A stretch of 64,000 bases of DNA from Desmodus rotundus (taxonomy: Eukaryota > Chordata > Mammalia > Chiroptera > Phyllostomidae), in NCBI RefSeq assembly GCF_022682495.2, contig NC_071398.1:95879705-95943704 (forward strand), written 5' to 3'. Position 1 is the stretch's first letter. Each line of letters begins with the position of its first letter. Below the pieces are notes generated by a model. The model worked only from the letters and a program-made list of their open reading frames with translations. It did not search any database and was not told the DNA's origin. A program made the translations under genes and the position numbers. Positions 11,966 through 23,779 of this stretch are shown in pieces.

Positions 11966-14738
11966 ACTCAGTTATTGGGTTGCTCATATTTAACAGTAGG
12001 ACACTAAAGACTGATTAACAGATTCGAGCGTATGTCACCTCCAAGTGTAGTGTGAAGTGATATGGCTGGGTCGTTTGTGGAGGGACCCCTGAGTTGGTAT
12101 ACTTGGCTTTCTTTGTGGACTGGTCTGATCCGCAGAGAAAAATCTTTCAGTCTCCTGCCTAGAGGGCCTAAGCCTCACTGCCAGCGTCTTGGCGTCAACT
12201 GAAAATTGCACTGGAAACAGCCTACGTGATGGGAATTTTCCATACAACATTGTTTCAGCCAAAATAACTGTGAGTCAGTAGTGTGACACCCCTTGGATTC
12301 ACAGGTCGTATCTTGCATCCCCTCACCCAGCAGCACTAAGTGCTGATCTTAGTCAGTGACGTGGCCCTGAGAACTCAGTGACATTGCCAGCTCTGGGACC
12401 ATGCTGTACTGAGGTGTGAGGTGGGGTGTGGCCCTACAGGATGAGGTAAATACTCTAAAACCTCTGACTAATATAAGGTACGCTTTCTCCTCTCCAGAAA
12501 CCAAAGGGATGGAAATGTGGGTGATGCCTCCCACAGTTTAACCAAATGGCCCTTGCCCAAAGTATTTATTTTCTGTCCCCATCACTTTAGGCTCTGTTAG
12601 TTTAGCAGTTTGAATAATTGAGGTAAGAAGACATCCCCCCGGGGGATAAGAATATTGTGCGGTAGACAAGTAGAACTGTCTTTCAATCAGAAAATAAAGG
12701 ATGACAATTTAGGTGAGAAGACGGGACAGCAGACAGCAGTTTGAGAGTCGTCGGGTACCAGATGTGAAGGTGGAAGAGTAGCTTACCGCGCTGAAAGAGA
12801 GTGCAGACTGAGCAGCCAGCCAAAGACTGTGCCCTGGGAAATCCCTCTGTCAGAAGTGGGAAGGAATGAGAACAGGCTGATGCAATCACAGTAAAAGTCA
12901 ATGAGGCATTTCTAGTGTTAAATGGTATCTGGCTGGTAGCCCCCGACTCAGCCTCTCCCAAAGGCTGCCTAAAACCCATAAAAAGACACAGAAAAATGAC
13001 AAAATTCATTCCAATGCACAGCATAAAGAATGGCAGGCTGCTTATTGCCAAAAAGAATTACCTCAATTTATGAAGCTGATGGAGTTGGCTTCAGAGGAAC
13101 AAAGGTGGTCTATGCTTGCTCTGCTTCGTGATACAGAGCAGACCCATTGCTCTGAAAGATAGGACATCTGAGCATCCCTCCCCCCACTGCATGGACCCTT
13201 TCTGAGTCAGAAAGCCAGGGTCCAGAGAGAGTGGCAGACTGAGCAACTGGTCCTCTTTTACCTCCAAAATCTGCAATCGCACTTTTCGGTTATAGTAACC
13301 TGGAGGATATCATCTTGCTGTGTGTATCGGAAGACTGCAAGTTCCAAAATTCCGTGGGGAAGGATGCAGTGGGGAGGGAAGGATGCAGTGGGGAGGGAGG
13401 CACAGGCAGTGGTCAATGTGGACTGGCAGATCTGTCCCTGCAACAGTCTGCAGGCAGAGTGCTAGTCACGGCGCCTGCTGAGCGAGAGCAGACTGTGAGT
13501 TCCACTGGCTTGGTTTCTCAGAGAATCAGTCGGTTCCTCCTCCCCCGACAGTGACATTGGGACCATCATCATGCCATCACAGTATAGCAGAGCATTGTAA
13601 GAAAAAACACTGGGGATTACTCTGGACGTGAGTATATCAGTCTGGCCTCTAGTTGGAGATCTGAGAGGGCAGCCAGAGATCTCTATTTCCTGCCTGGGCA
13701 CATGATGGGTATACTGAATGTAGATGGAAAAATAAAGAAAGGAGAAAACTGTCCAAACTGATCAGAAGTCTTAATAATTCCCTCCAAATCTAGCGCTATG
13801 AGAAACTATCGCACGCTTGTGTGTTTTATTTCCTCAGGTTAACACACCTGGCTCTGTCTCCAGAACCTACCAGCCAGGCTCAATCTTGTCTGACAGTCTT
13901 CAAAAAAGATCCAGTTCTTGAGTTCACCTTCACCCACAGATTTCATGTGTCAGATTGCTGTTTTCTTCTCCAGGCTGCTTGGCCAGACTCCTAGACTTGG
14001 GCTCCCCTCCTACCCACAGCTGGTGGCCAGCCTGCCTACTGGCACACAACTTGCCCCAAACCCTTGGAACCTGGTCTATGTCAGACACCCAAGCCCTCTT
14101 CTTGGCCAAGAGAGATATAAAAAATAATATAGAAAAAGGAAAAGGAGCATAATCCAGATGATTCAGAAGACAGGCTTCTCTCAAAGTAATTTTCATATAG
14201 AAAATTGTGAAGGACTTATAGCCTGTACAAAACAGAGTCAGAAGGACAAAAGAAAAAGATATGAGATAAAACCCAAACTGGAAATTTAAAGTCCTCCAGA
14301 GGGGTAATCCGGAAGATTTTAAACAGAGGAAACAGTAAATGAAAGACAAATTGAATAAAAAATGTCTGAACCTAAAAGAAATCTTAAAATTAGAAAAAGA
14401 TATGACACAAAATTAATGGGAAAAGACCCACATTGGGACATATCCTGGGGGGAAAAACAGGATAACAAGGATTTTATAAGCATCGGGCAGACTACAACAG
14501 AATACTTACAAATGACCAAAAATCACATAGTACTCATGTAAAGCTTAATTGTAACAGAGTGTGTAACAATATTTGGAGGGATAAAGTTTGAAATCCAAGC
14601 TATTGTTTAAGCATGAACCGATGTGTTTATATATGATGGGAAGAGGAAACCAGAAGAAGCTTCAGAATAAAAATAGCATTCATGTTCTCATTTTTAAAGA
14701 AATCATGAGTATATGTTCAACTAAGAAATCAAAGTAAC
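11966..14738. other. Unassigned intergenic sequence, possible L1 remnants at the right end
   Basis: No gene was found. A short imperfect tandem duplication (unit about 19 bases, GAAGGATGCAGTGGGGAGG) sits at 13,363-13,402. From about 14,160 to 14,700 the A-rich, AAGA-punctuated composition resembles old LINE sequence but could not be assigned. The 139-codon minus-strand frame (13,930-14,349) is hydrophobic because it is the complement of this A-rich DNA. Confidence 0.4.
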
Positions 14739-15230
14739 ATCATTCATTCATTCATTCAATTATCAGATATTTATTGAGTCACCGCTACATGTGCTAAGCA
14801 TTTCAAACACAACAGGGAACAAGATTATTGCCCTGGAGTTAGTGGGAAATAAAGAAAAGTAAATAACTATAATCAAGTGTGTGCCATGAAGCATATAATA
14901 GGGGCAACTGGCCTATTTTAGGGTCAAAGAGGATAGACCAGAGGACAAATTTTAGCCGTGACCTAAAGGATTGCTAGGAATTAGGCAAACAAGAAGAGGG
15001 GAGAGAGTGTTTTAGACAAAGTGAAGAGCTCCTATAAGCTTCAGAAGCAAGCGAGACCATTTGAAGAATAGAAGTATGTTTACTGGAGTTTAGAGACCGG
15101 GCTAGAAAGGTGGTCGGGCGTTGGATCATGGCTGTACCAGACTAAGAGGGTTGGTTTTTATCCTAATGGTTAAGTCAAGGGATATTGTGGAAGAGTTTAA
15201 CAGGTAAGAGGTGATCAGATTTGACTTTTA
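14739..15230 (+). repeat. L2-type ancient LINE fragment
   Basis: It begins with a TCATTCATTCATTCATTC run. The rest shows the typical L2 order: 'CAACAGGGAACAAGAT..', a GTGCCATGAAG block, 'GACCTAAAGGATTG' and 'TTTTTATCCTAATGG'. It is heavily diverged and carries no target duplication. The assignment is by resemblance. Confidence 0.5.
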
Positions 15231-15429
15231 GAAAACAAATGTTTTTCTATGTAGATAATGGATTGGACTGTTACATAGATAAGCAGTAGATTCAAAAGAT
15301 ATTTACCAAAGCAAACACAAAAAAAGATATTTAGGGGTACAGACAGTTCATTTTTAGAAACAGGAAAAAAGACAGTAGATATGGGTGCAGATATGGGGGA
15401 GGTAGATGTGCCACTGTCAGAAAAATGTA

Positions 15430-17090
15430 ACAAAAATTTAAAATTAAGTAGAAGAGTTAGAAGACAAAGTTGAGGAAATCTCCCAGAAAGTACAACAAAA
15501 ATGTAAAGTGAAGGAAAATGAGAGATTAAAAAATAAAATAATATTCAAGCTGAGTTGAGGTCCAACACCCCAATTTAGAAAGAAATGAAAAAGAAAAAAA
15601 TATATAGGAAATTATTGAAGAATTTATCCTACAAAATCTCCTATAGCTAAAGGACAGGCTCTAGGACTGAACTGCGTCCTTAGCGCAACAAACAAAAAAG
15701 ACCCGTATCAAGACACATCACTGTTGAATTTCAGAGCTGGGGTTAAGAAAAGATTGCGAGAACCCCTAGAAAGAAAATAAGAAAATTTCACATGCAAAGG
15801 GTTAATGACCAGAATATCTTCAGAGTTTTCAACAGCAATAATGAAAGCTAGAAAACAATAACACAAGACCAATATGAGGGAAAAAATGACTTCCATGTAT
15901 TCTTTCCCAGGAAGCTGCTGGAGACTGGTGTCGCCAAAAAGAAGGAAGCAACCAGATGGCACACTCAAAACTGGCGACTGAAGAGAGAGTTTCTTAAAGG
16001 GACTATTTAGACAGTGCAGCACTCGGGGCCTAGTAACATCCCCAGGCCTGAGGGGGGCAAGTGGAGAGAGTGGTTCAAGGCTATGTGACAATGGCCACAG
16101 GCCAGGAGCCGTGGCTTCAGGTAGAGGGAAGGAGTCAGCAGGATAAATACCCCATCCTCACTTTCCTTCCTCCTGCAGATCTAATGCTGTGCCCCCCATT
16201 GTATGAAGCCAATCAAAGGCCATGTCAACCTCTTGGGAAGGCACAGAGCAGAGTGGAACAGGAAGAAGGGGAGTTGAGGGGCAAGTAGGGTGACTGGAAT
16301 ATGTATATCCGGTAGAGAGGGAGATACAGGATGCAGGAAATGGGATCCAAGAAAGCACAAGGCAAAGGGATTTCCCACTTTGAAGGTAAGCAGTCCCAGG
16401 CAACTACTCTGTGGCAGAGTCCAGATGGGAAGCGGACAGTGGAGAATTAGGGGACAAATATGTCAAAATAGAAATGAAGGAAGGAAAGAAGGAAAGAAAC
16501 ATGGGAGGGAGGGAAGGAAGAAGGAAAGAAGGAGGAAAGCAGTGGATTACCTGATACATTTCATGTCCTGAAAGAATATTTAAATTCTTCTAAGAGTTGG
16601 GAGAGTAATTTGTCCTAGTCATGTAGCAAACAAAGCAAAGGAGCCAGGCAACTATTTATTAAAGAAAAATACAAAGTATTACCAGGAAGGAAAAAATACT
16701 TAGTTCGACTATGGGTGGTTTGTATATAAAAGCCATGATAACAAATTCTGAGTATTCATCTAGCAATAGGACTAGACGGGGGGGATGGACAAGGAAAGGG
16801 CAAGTATACACGTGCCTGTGAATATGGGGGTGGTAAACAGTAGCAAATAGGTAATGTTTAAAACTGACGCATTAGGAAGTAACAGTATAGCATGTTTTTA
16901 GAAATACGAGTCTAAATACCAGAGCGGCCAGCCAAAAGATGCAAGAGCAGTGGTGGCTCCTGGGGAATGAAGGGAAGGGGCGTTCTAGGAGGAGACGAGG
17001 GGCCAGAGACTGCATTTTTCATTACAATACCCTTTGGGTTTTTAAACCATGTACATGCAGTAATGTGATAAAATTTTAATTGAATGAAAA
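15430..17090 (+). repeat. HAL1/L1-type LINE fragment, sense
   Basis: The segment contains AAATCTCCCAGAAAGTACAA, 'GAGGTCCAACACCC', 'TTGAATTTCAGAGCTGGGG', 'AACAGCAATAATGAAAGCTAG' and 'CAGGAAGCTGCTGGAG' in the order seen in HAL1-type half-LINEs. It runs to an L1M-like 3' end near 17,030-17,090 (ACCATGTACATGCAGTAATG). A purine microsatellite of GAAG/GAAA units lies at about 16,475-16,540. There is no coding potential. Confidence 0.5.
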
Positions 17091-17599
17091 CCCCAACAAA
17101 CTGTTGATTTTTCTTTTGTCAAAATAAAGCAAAATGAAGACATGGGCAATTCTTTTATACCGGTGTGGGAACATACACAGAACCTTGTTGATTCCTGTCT
17201 CCTTCCGGTTCTGTGTCTTCCAAGTGGTTTGTTCCCTGTGCTCCAGCTCCCTCACATTTGATTAAATGAAGGTTATTTACCACCTTCACAAAGAATAAGG
17301 AAGAACTAATAAAAAATGATTGATACGTATAAAGAGGCCTGAAAAGATGAGAATCTAGGGCAAGTCTTTTGGCTGAAATTTGTTCATATCTCATGAAAGC
17401 ATAAGAAATGAAAAAGAATTATAAAATGTGGTGATTTTCTTCAGAAATGTTCTTCCTGGAGGTATTTTTTTTATTATTATTAAACAAATACATCCTGCAA
17501 ATGCTGTCAAGTATAGCAACAACCGGAGTGGCCCTCCAATACATGCACTTAGCCAGTGAATTCAGTATCCGGGACAAAGCCTGTCTAAGCTAAAACATG

Positions 17600-17830
17600 G
17601 CAACAATTAATAAAATAATAAAAGCTAACAATAAGCAGTTGCTAAGTGACAAGTCTCGTGCTGAGCCCTTTAATTTGAATTCTCACAGTGATCCTAAGAG
17701 TTAGGTTGACTATTTCCCGATTCTGCATATGGGAAAACATTTTAAGGGATAAGTCATTTGTTCAAGAAAGCGGCAGTCTGGATTTAAACTCTGCTATGTC
17801 TTACTCAAAAGCTCAAGCTCTTGTCAACTT
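17600..17830 (+). repeat. MIR SINE
   Basis: The phrase order is MIR-like: 'GTGCTGAGCCCTTTAATTTG', 'CTCACAGTGATCCTAAGAG', 'GTCATTTGTTCAAGAAAG' and 'GGCAGTCTGGATTTAAACTC'. It is old and has no target duplication. Confidence 0.5.
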
Positions 17831-18469
17831 CCAGGGTATTTTGAGCAAAACCAAAAATGACAGGGGGGGTGGGCGGGTGGGAGTGGGGAAAGATCAGAAA
17901 CCACTCTGGCTGCCCAGCCTCGTGGCAGGGGTAGAGGAGTGGCAGAGAAAACGACTGAGGACCTACTGCAACTGCGGAAGAGTGGAACTCCCTTGTGAAA
18001 GAATGCCGTGGTGAATGGCCACATGAACGCCACTAGAATAAAGCAGAGTGCGTGGGGATAATTCCCCAAACATGTCCTGAGCGGCCTCTGAGCTGGGTCC
18101 TGGCAGTGTCAATGTCTACAGGTATGTCTATATTGTACAGTGTGGGGCAAACGTAGGTGTACAGTTGTTCGTATGGAAAATAATACAATAATGAATAAGC
18201 AATAATACAAAAATGAACACTGTTTCATGTACTCACAGCTGGAAACCTACTTTTGCCCACCCCGGCCCTTAGAAATGAAGAATGTGTTAAAGAATCACCA
18301 CGAAATCGAAGGCCGTTCTCTATCCTGAGCACATTCAATAGTTTCTTAGAAGAAATTAATTGTTATACTATGGCATTTTCAACAGAGGGCACCAGGTGAT
18401 CAAGATAGTTTTGAACTTCAAGTTATCAAAATAGTTAATAGCATCTTTCAGAACTGCGTAGTCATGATT
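17831..18469. other. Unassigned intergenic sequence
   Basis: A G-run (about 17,861-17,885) is the only notable low-complexity feature. No gene was recognised. Confidence 0.4.
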
Positions 18470-18960
18470 TTATTTTATTCTCTTTAAATTTGTTCTCTTT
18501 AAATTTGTTCTCTTTTTATTGAGATATGATTGGCATTGTATTCATTTTTGGTGTACAACATAATGCTTTGAAAAATGTATATATTACAAAATGATGACCA
18601 CAATCAATTTCGTTGACATCCATCATCTTCATAGTTAGAAATTTTTTTATTGTAATAAGACCTATTTAAATTTTTTATTTATTGAATTTATTAGGATGAC
18701 ATTGGTTAATGAAATTATATAGGTTTCACATCCAAAGACCACGACCTGCAGGACTGTGGACGGCAGAGCGGTGTCTGAGGTCAATGACACCAAATATTTG
18801 AGGCATTAAAAGCAGCAGAAGTGGGGCATCCCTTGGCAGGGCAGAAGGCCAATAAAAAGTTCATTGAAAGATTAAAAAATATATATAGGTTTCAGGTGTA
18901 TAATTCTGTAACACATCATCTGTATTGCACTGTGAGTTCAGCATAATCATGACTGAGAAA
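18470..18960 (-). repeat. L1 3' end, antisense, split by a retrocopy
   Basis: On the plus strand the sequence reads GAGATATGATTGGCATTG, TTTGGTGTACAACATAATG, then GGATGACATTGGTTAATGAA and GGTTTCAGGTGTATAATTCT. This is the reverse complement of a mammalian L1 3' UTR. Within it, 18,729-18,881 is foreign DNA flanked by a 13-base duplication, so the L1 was already present when that piece inserted. Confidence 0.6.
18729..18881 (+). pseudogene. Short 5'-truncated processed retrocopy (parent unknown)
   Basis: About 153 bases interrupt an antisense L1 and are bracketed by identical copies of TATATAGGTTTCA (18,716-18,728 and 18,882-18,894). The insert ends with AATAAAA at about 18,851, about 20 bases of sequence and an A-rich tail, the signature of a polyadenylated RNA copied by the L1 machinery. 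One frame ends in a stop soon after the 5' break, so it may be the C-terminus and 3' UTR of a small mRNA. I could not name the parent gene. Confidence 0.6.
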
Positions 18961-19477
18961 AGCATATCAAGTGTTCCAAAAATGGAATAGCCATAAACAA
19001 CAAAAAAAGAGAGGTTTGATATATAAATATTGGCAAGATCACTAAGGTCGACATTCTAGATGCTTACACAATTATAGATTTTGTGTGTCTATGTGATTCT
19101 ATTAATCAAATAATTACCATAACTTATTTGCAAGTCTCTATCAGGGCCACCGGGAAATGCCAGTTCGGCACCTAGCACTTAGGAGACAGACGGCTTAGGG
19201 TAGTAGAATAAGCCTTGAGCCAAAAGTTGAAAGGCTAGAATTTGACAGCACCTACTACCCGTTCCCCCTACCCATTGCCAGTTTGCTAGTTATGTGGCCT
19301 GGAGGAAAATGGCTTCGTCTCAGTTTCCACGCCTCCAAAATAGTATAATTTCTCCCTTGCTTATATGTGAAAACGTATTGCAGAGTGTTATAAATCCCTA
19401 AGGTATCAGTAAAGTATAAAAAGGGAAGCTATTAGAAAGAGAAGCACTGTTTATGGCTGGTTTCCTGCAAAGATGGG
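18961..19477. other. Unassigned intergenic sequence
   Basis: This is the left flank of the ferritin-like retrocopy. No gene, CpG cluster or named repeat was recognised. Confidence 0.4.
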
Positions 19478-19991
19478 ATGGCATCCCCAGTCCGGAGCCT
19501 CCTCTCTGAAGGGCATAGGGTTGCGGTTAATCGAGCAGCATCTTAGGAGCTGCACATCAGCGATGCTTATTTATCCGTGGCCTGTTACTGCTACGAATGC
19601 TTGGGAGAACCTCTTTTTGCCGCATTCTTCGAACACCAAGCTGAGGTAAAGAGGGAACATGCAAATCAGTTGCTAAGATATCTAAGAAAATATGAGGGTA
19701 AAATCTGCCTTCCGGTGATTAAGAGGCTGATAGAGATACCCGGGGAACCGGCACGTAAGCGCCAGAGTCCGTCTGCAGTTGGAGAACAAGTTAAGCAAGC
19801 TCCTGCGAGACCTGAAGACCAGGGCTACTACCGACAGTGAAACTGTGCTCCTAGGCTTCCTGGGAAAGTACCTGGACAAACAGAGGAGGAACACAGGCCA
19901 TCTGGAACACCAGCTTCCGTGTCACTGGGGACTAGAAACGCAGGCGCAGAAGGAAGGCACATTAAAAAAACCTGCTGAAGTGTCAGGTTAA
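19478..19991 (+). pseudogene. Ferritin heavy-chain-like (FTHL17-like) intronless pseudogene
   Basis: Translation from ATG 19,478 follows the ferritin H four-helix fold: VAVNRAAS aligns with the EAAINRQI region, SDAYLSVACY with ASYVYLSMSYY, and HQAEVKREHANQ with HQSHEEREHAEK. After a frame change between about 19,730 and 19,775 comes LENKLSKLLRDL, aligned with LEKNVNQSLLEL. TAA at 19,989 gives about 171 codons against 183 in FTH1. There are two lesions: an in-frame TAG at 19,544-19,546 (about codon 23) and the frameshift. In FTH1 numbering, the ferroxidase residues E27, Y34, H65, E107 and Q141 appear kept, but E61 and E62 are V and K, so iron oxidation would be lost even without the lesions. 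KICLPVIK is closer to the X-linked FTHL17 (ICL) than to FTH1 (IFL), as I recall them. The absence of introns implies retrotransposition. No poly(A) tail or target duplication was found, so the copy is old. Confidence 0.8.
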
Positions 19992-21149
19992 AAGGCTTAG
20001 CATCTGAAGGCAAAAGAGCAACTGGTAGGTCCCCAAATAAGCTCCTGAAGAATCTCCGTCTTCTCTATTTGATAGAAGGCTGCTTTCCTTCATTGTTGTG
20101 TGAACAAATGAATCCAGCTGTGCGTTATTAAAAAAATAGAAAGAAAAGAAGTTTCTGAAATTTAACAGAATGAGTTCTTTTAATGCTTTCAAAGAAGTCA
20201 AAGCTTTTATCAAGCACTTGAGTCATTCCACCAGATATTAGTTAAACACCTAAGTGTATGGAAGTAAAATTTGAGAGATGTTCCCCCTCCTAAAAGTGCT
20301 AACCAGTGTGAAAATCAAATACTCCCTGAATAAAACAATTAGAAAATAACTTATTGCTTAACTTAATACTAAATACTAAGGGTAGAAAATAAGTTGTCAG
20401 GAAGAACAGAGGTAAAAGCAAACAAACAAAAAACACTTGGACTATCAAGGTATCTTCGTGGTTCTAAAACTGGAGATTTGTCCTGGGATACTGAGGATGC
20501 ACAAAGTTTAAATAAACCAACAAATTCAGATGGAGAAAGGATTTGAGCAAGATCACTGTGGCAAGATCCATTTGACTGCACTGGATGGTGGCCTAAACCA
20601 AGTCAATCACATTCTCTGTCTCAGAAAATCCGCCTTGGGATTCAAAATAGGCAGGTTAGTCTCTAAGCAGGGCTGGAGCTGGAACACTTAAATCAGAGCC
20701 GCAGATGGGCAGAGAAGTGGGATGAGCTGATCTGCAGAGAGAAGAAGCAAGAGAAAAGCTCTGATTTCTTGGCTCTACAGCCTGCGACATCCTTCTGGAG
20801 CCTCTCACTGCACTGTTGCCCTGGAGCTCTGTGAGACAGCTCCACATTCTTATAATAATTACCCTCTTCACCTAAATCGCCTCAGGTTAGTTGCTATGAC
20901 ATACAGCCAATATGCCTTATCGGAGTCCAGCACCGTTGTGAAAATAGGAAGGAACGTGATGAAGAAACAGGACCGACCTCAGCAGATCATTCTATACACA
21001 GAACACTGAGTGGGAAAGAAAAAACATAAGGCGTGGCACCTTCCTTAACAAGCATATGGTCAGTGGGGCAAGAGAAACAGCATGCCAGAAGAGCAATAGT
21101 CCCTACTCATGCTGATATCAAAGACACTTCAGGCAAAGGATGTAAATGA
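19992..21149. other. Unassigned intergenic sequence
   Basis: No gene is visible. The part around 20,520-20,600 loosely resembles L2, but too weakly to call. Confidence 0.4.
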
Positions 21150-21350
21150 GCCCTGGCTGGTGTGGCTCAGTGGGTTGGACATCCTCCCGCAAACCCCGAG
21201 GTCAGTGCACACGCCTGGGTTACAGGCCAGGTCCCTGGATAGGCCTGTGCAAGAGGCAACCAGTGGATGCTCTCTCACACATTGATAGTTGTCTCCTTCT
21301 CTGTCTCCCTCCCTTCCCCTCTCTCAAAAAATAAACAAATAAAATCTTTA
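21150..21350 (+). mobile_element. Ves SINE with internal deletion
   Basis: The head GCCCTGGCTGGTGTGGCTCAG and tail CTCCCTCCCTTCCCCTCTCTC plus an A-rich run are typical. The tRNA-like middle is shortened between CGCAAACCCCGAGG and TCAGTGCACACGCC, so the usual GGTTCGATTCCCAG B-box region is missing. Confidence 0.9.
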
Positions 21351-21489
21351 AAAGCCATTTAAAAAATATATATAAGCAACATTGTCATACAAGAAAGGCA
21401 GTCACGCATCAGGCACTCATACCCACGGGAGAATTTCTGGAGATGAATCTGGCAATATTCTTAAAGTGGATATACTCTTTTTGACAAAT

Positions 21490-21625
21490 GGGAGTTACTA
21501 AGTCCTTACTATGTGTCAGGGACTATTCTAGATACAGGAAACATAGTACTAAGCAAGAAAGGCAAATTTTCTGCCCTCGGGGAACTCACTCTGAGGGAAG
21601 GAGAAGGAAAATAATAAATAATAGA
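21490..21625 (+). repeat. L2/MIR-like fragment
   Basis: 'TTACTAAGTCCTTACTATGTGTCAGGGACTATTCTAG' style text, followed by 'GGAACTCACTCTGAGGGAAG', resembles the ancient L2/MIR class. It is short and diverged. Confidence 0.35.
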
Positions 21626-21639
21626 TCAATGACAATACA

Positions 21640-22380
21640 GCACATAATTTCTAGGAATTTAACACAGTAAATAATCAGACAAATGTACATAGATGTAAGC
21701 ACAAGGATATTGACACATTGTGTGACTTACAATATTAAAAAACTGGGAGCAACCTAAATGTCCAATAATAAGGAATTGATTACATAAATAATAGGATATC
21801 CAAATAATGGAGTACTATGTTAAAGAAGTATTTTAAAATAGTAATAGCTAATGCTCATTCAGTGCTTACCATGTGCAAGATATGGTATTGTTCTAGTGTT
21901 TTATGTGTAGTAATTTATTTCCTAAATACAGAAATCTGAAGTAGGTATTTCATTATCATCTCCATTTTATGGATAAGGAAACTACGGCATAGAGAAGTTA
22001 AGTAACTTTCCCAAAGTCATGTAGCTAGTAAGTGGGAAAGGTGAGATTTGAACCCAGAGAAGAGTTTCACTCTAATCCCATGATGCTCTTAACGACACCA
22101 TCTCCGGAAACAAATTCCAATACAGGAAAATACCCATACTATAATTTTTGAGCTAAAACATGCAAGATATTGATCTAACTTGATACATAATTTTAAAATT
22201 AAAGTAGGTATATATTTGCACCCTAAAAAAGGGTTAGAAGGAGATATTCCAACATATTAATAATTTTTTTGAACAGTAGGATGAGAGATTTTTATTTCCT
22301 TCTATGTCTGTTTTATATTTCCAAAACTGTTTTATACTTAACCTGAATTACTTAGTAAAAGGGACAAAATTTGTGCTGAG
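21640..22380 (+). repeat. L1M-type LINE 3' region interrupted by a MIR
   Basis: The left part reads CTAGGAATTTAACACAGTAA, 'GACAAATGTACATAGATGTAAG', 'AAAAAACTGGGAGCAACC' and 'AATGTCCAATAATAAGG', typical of the L1M ORF2 end. The right part (22,090-22,380) continues with L1-type 3' UTR. A MIR occupies the middle. An older LINE interrupted by an equally old SINE is a plausible history, but the two could also be adjacent independent fragments. Confidence 0.5.
21836..22085 (+). repeat. MIR SINE, near full-length
   Basis: It shows the MIR hallmarks in order: 'AGTGCTTACCATGTGCAAG', 'CATTATCATCTCCATTTTATG', 'GATAAGGAAACTACGGCATAG', 'AAGTTAAGTAACTTTCCCAAAG' and 'AGATTTGAACCCAGA'. The core and 3' domain are well preserved compared with other MIR copies in the window. 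Confidence 0.75.
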
Positions 22381-23260
22381 ACCTAAAGAATAAAGAGAAA
22401 TTAAAAACTGATGGAAAAGTAAATGGGGAAAGATATACTAAGTTTGCTACCCTAATCCCTATAGTGAATCAAAAATCAGGAGCAAATCTAGTTTCTGGAA
22501 GTTGCTTCTTCCAAGATGGTTTTTAAAAAGAGTGTTGATGACGGACATTTAGGGCATTTCATCTGTCATTTTTACAACATGAAATCGAGACCAAGAGAAG
22601 AAAGGTTACATGTCCACAAAAATTCATGACGGAGCTGACAAGAGCTAAGAAAACAATTACGTGTCATTCAAGGCAGGTGTGCTTGAAGTGCTATGAGGGG
22701 TCTACGCCATATTTTAAACCATTACAAAAGTGGGAAGAATTGCCTCCGGATGGGTCAATTGATCTTAGTTACAAAGAATGGTAGAAATTCCATAGACAGA
22801 GAAGGGAGGCGAAGGGTGCATGCTAAGCACTCCGTTGGGTATGCACATGGAAAACCAGGGCATCTTTTAAAGCTGTTGCTACGGCACAGAGGACTGCGAA
22901 TCCCAGCCACCCTGCCAGGAATAAACACCCTCAGTTTCTTCCCCCTATTCAGCTCCAAGAGCTAAACACTAGGCAAACACCCCCCCAACAGGAGATTTAA
23001 AAGGCTTTCAGATGTCTTTCCAGGACTACTGAAGCTGCCCAAGAGGAAAGACCTAAAGATACCAGCACTGGGGGTTCCTGAACATAGTGGGCCAAAGCAA
23101 CTCACTCTACAGCACATTTCACAGCTGACAAGCATTATCATGGGCTCAGCATTCACAGTCAACTTTTTTAGACATTTAAAACAGATGAGCAAAGATCACA
23201 GTTATCTGAGGAAAGCCTGTAACAAGTATGTAAAAGTAACTTGGAGGAAAAAAAGACTTT
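22381..23260. other. Unassigned intergenic sequence
   Basis: No gene was recognised. Overlapping 60-90 codon frames on both strands around 22,690-22,965 are not supported by motifs. Confidence 0.4.
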
Positions 23261-23520
23261 GTGGCCTGGTCTGGCGGCTCAGTTGGTTGGAGCTTCATCC
23301 CAAACACCAAAAGGTTGCAGGTTTGATTCTCAGTCAAGGCACATACCTGAGGTTGCAGGTCTGATCCCCAGTCGGGGCACATTCTTAGGTTGCAGGTTCA
23401 ATTCCCCATCGGAGTGTGTACTGGAGGCAAATGATCGATGTTTCTCTGTCACATTGATTTTCGTCTCTATTTCTCTCTTTCTCCCCCCTTCTCTCTCTAA
23501 AATCAGTAAAAACATATCGT
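23261..23520 (+). mobile_element. Older Ves-type SINE with internal module repeats
   Basis: After a degraded head (GTGGCCTGGTCTGGCGGCTC), the module beginning AGGTTGCAGGT and containing a GATTC and CAGTC..GGGCACAT segment occurs at 23,312, 23,350 and 23,387, with spacings of 38 and 37 bases. A CT-rich tract follows. The module covers the B-box area, so this copy carries three B-box-like segments in place of one. Confidence 0.8.
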
Positions 23521-23779
23521 CTGGTGAGGACTTTAAAAAGAAAAAAACTATGTAGAGAGAATACTCCAAAAAGAAAATCCTCATTAATATCCACAAAGCA
23601 AGAACATGATGCCATATAAAAAGAACATTCATGATACAAACAAGCAAACAAAACCAAACCAAAACATCAGTTCTTGTAAATTAGCACTTTGAGAATCTAA
23701 GTGAAAATTTTACTATCTGGCAGATGATGCTGTGGAAATTTAAGTAAAACAAAGTGCAAAAAGCAGAGATAGAAAATGG

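Noticed and set aside
11397..12007. Two plus-strand hydrophobic frames that look like membrane proteins
   Set aside because: The Phe/Leu/Ser richness comes from reading an antisense, T-rich HAL1-like LINE. There is no initiation context and no conserved fold.
13930..14349. 139-codon minus-strand frame
   Set aside because: It is the complement of an A-rich stretch, lacks domains, and has no splice or promoter signals.
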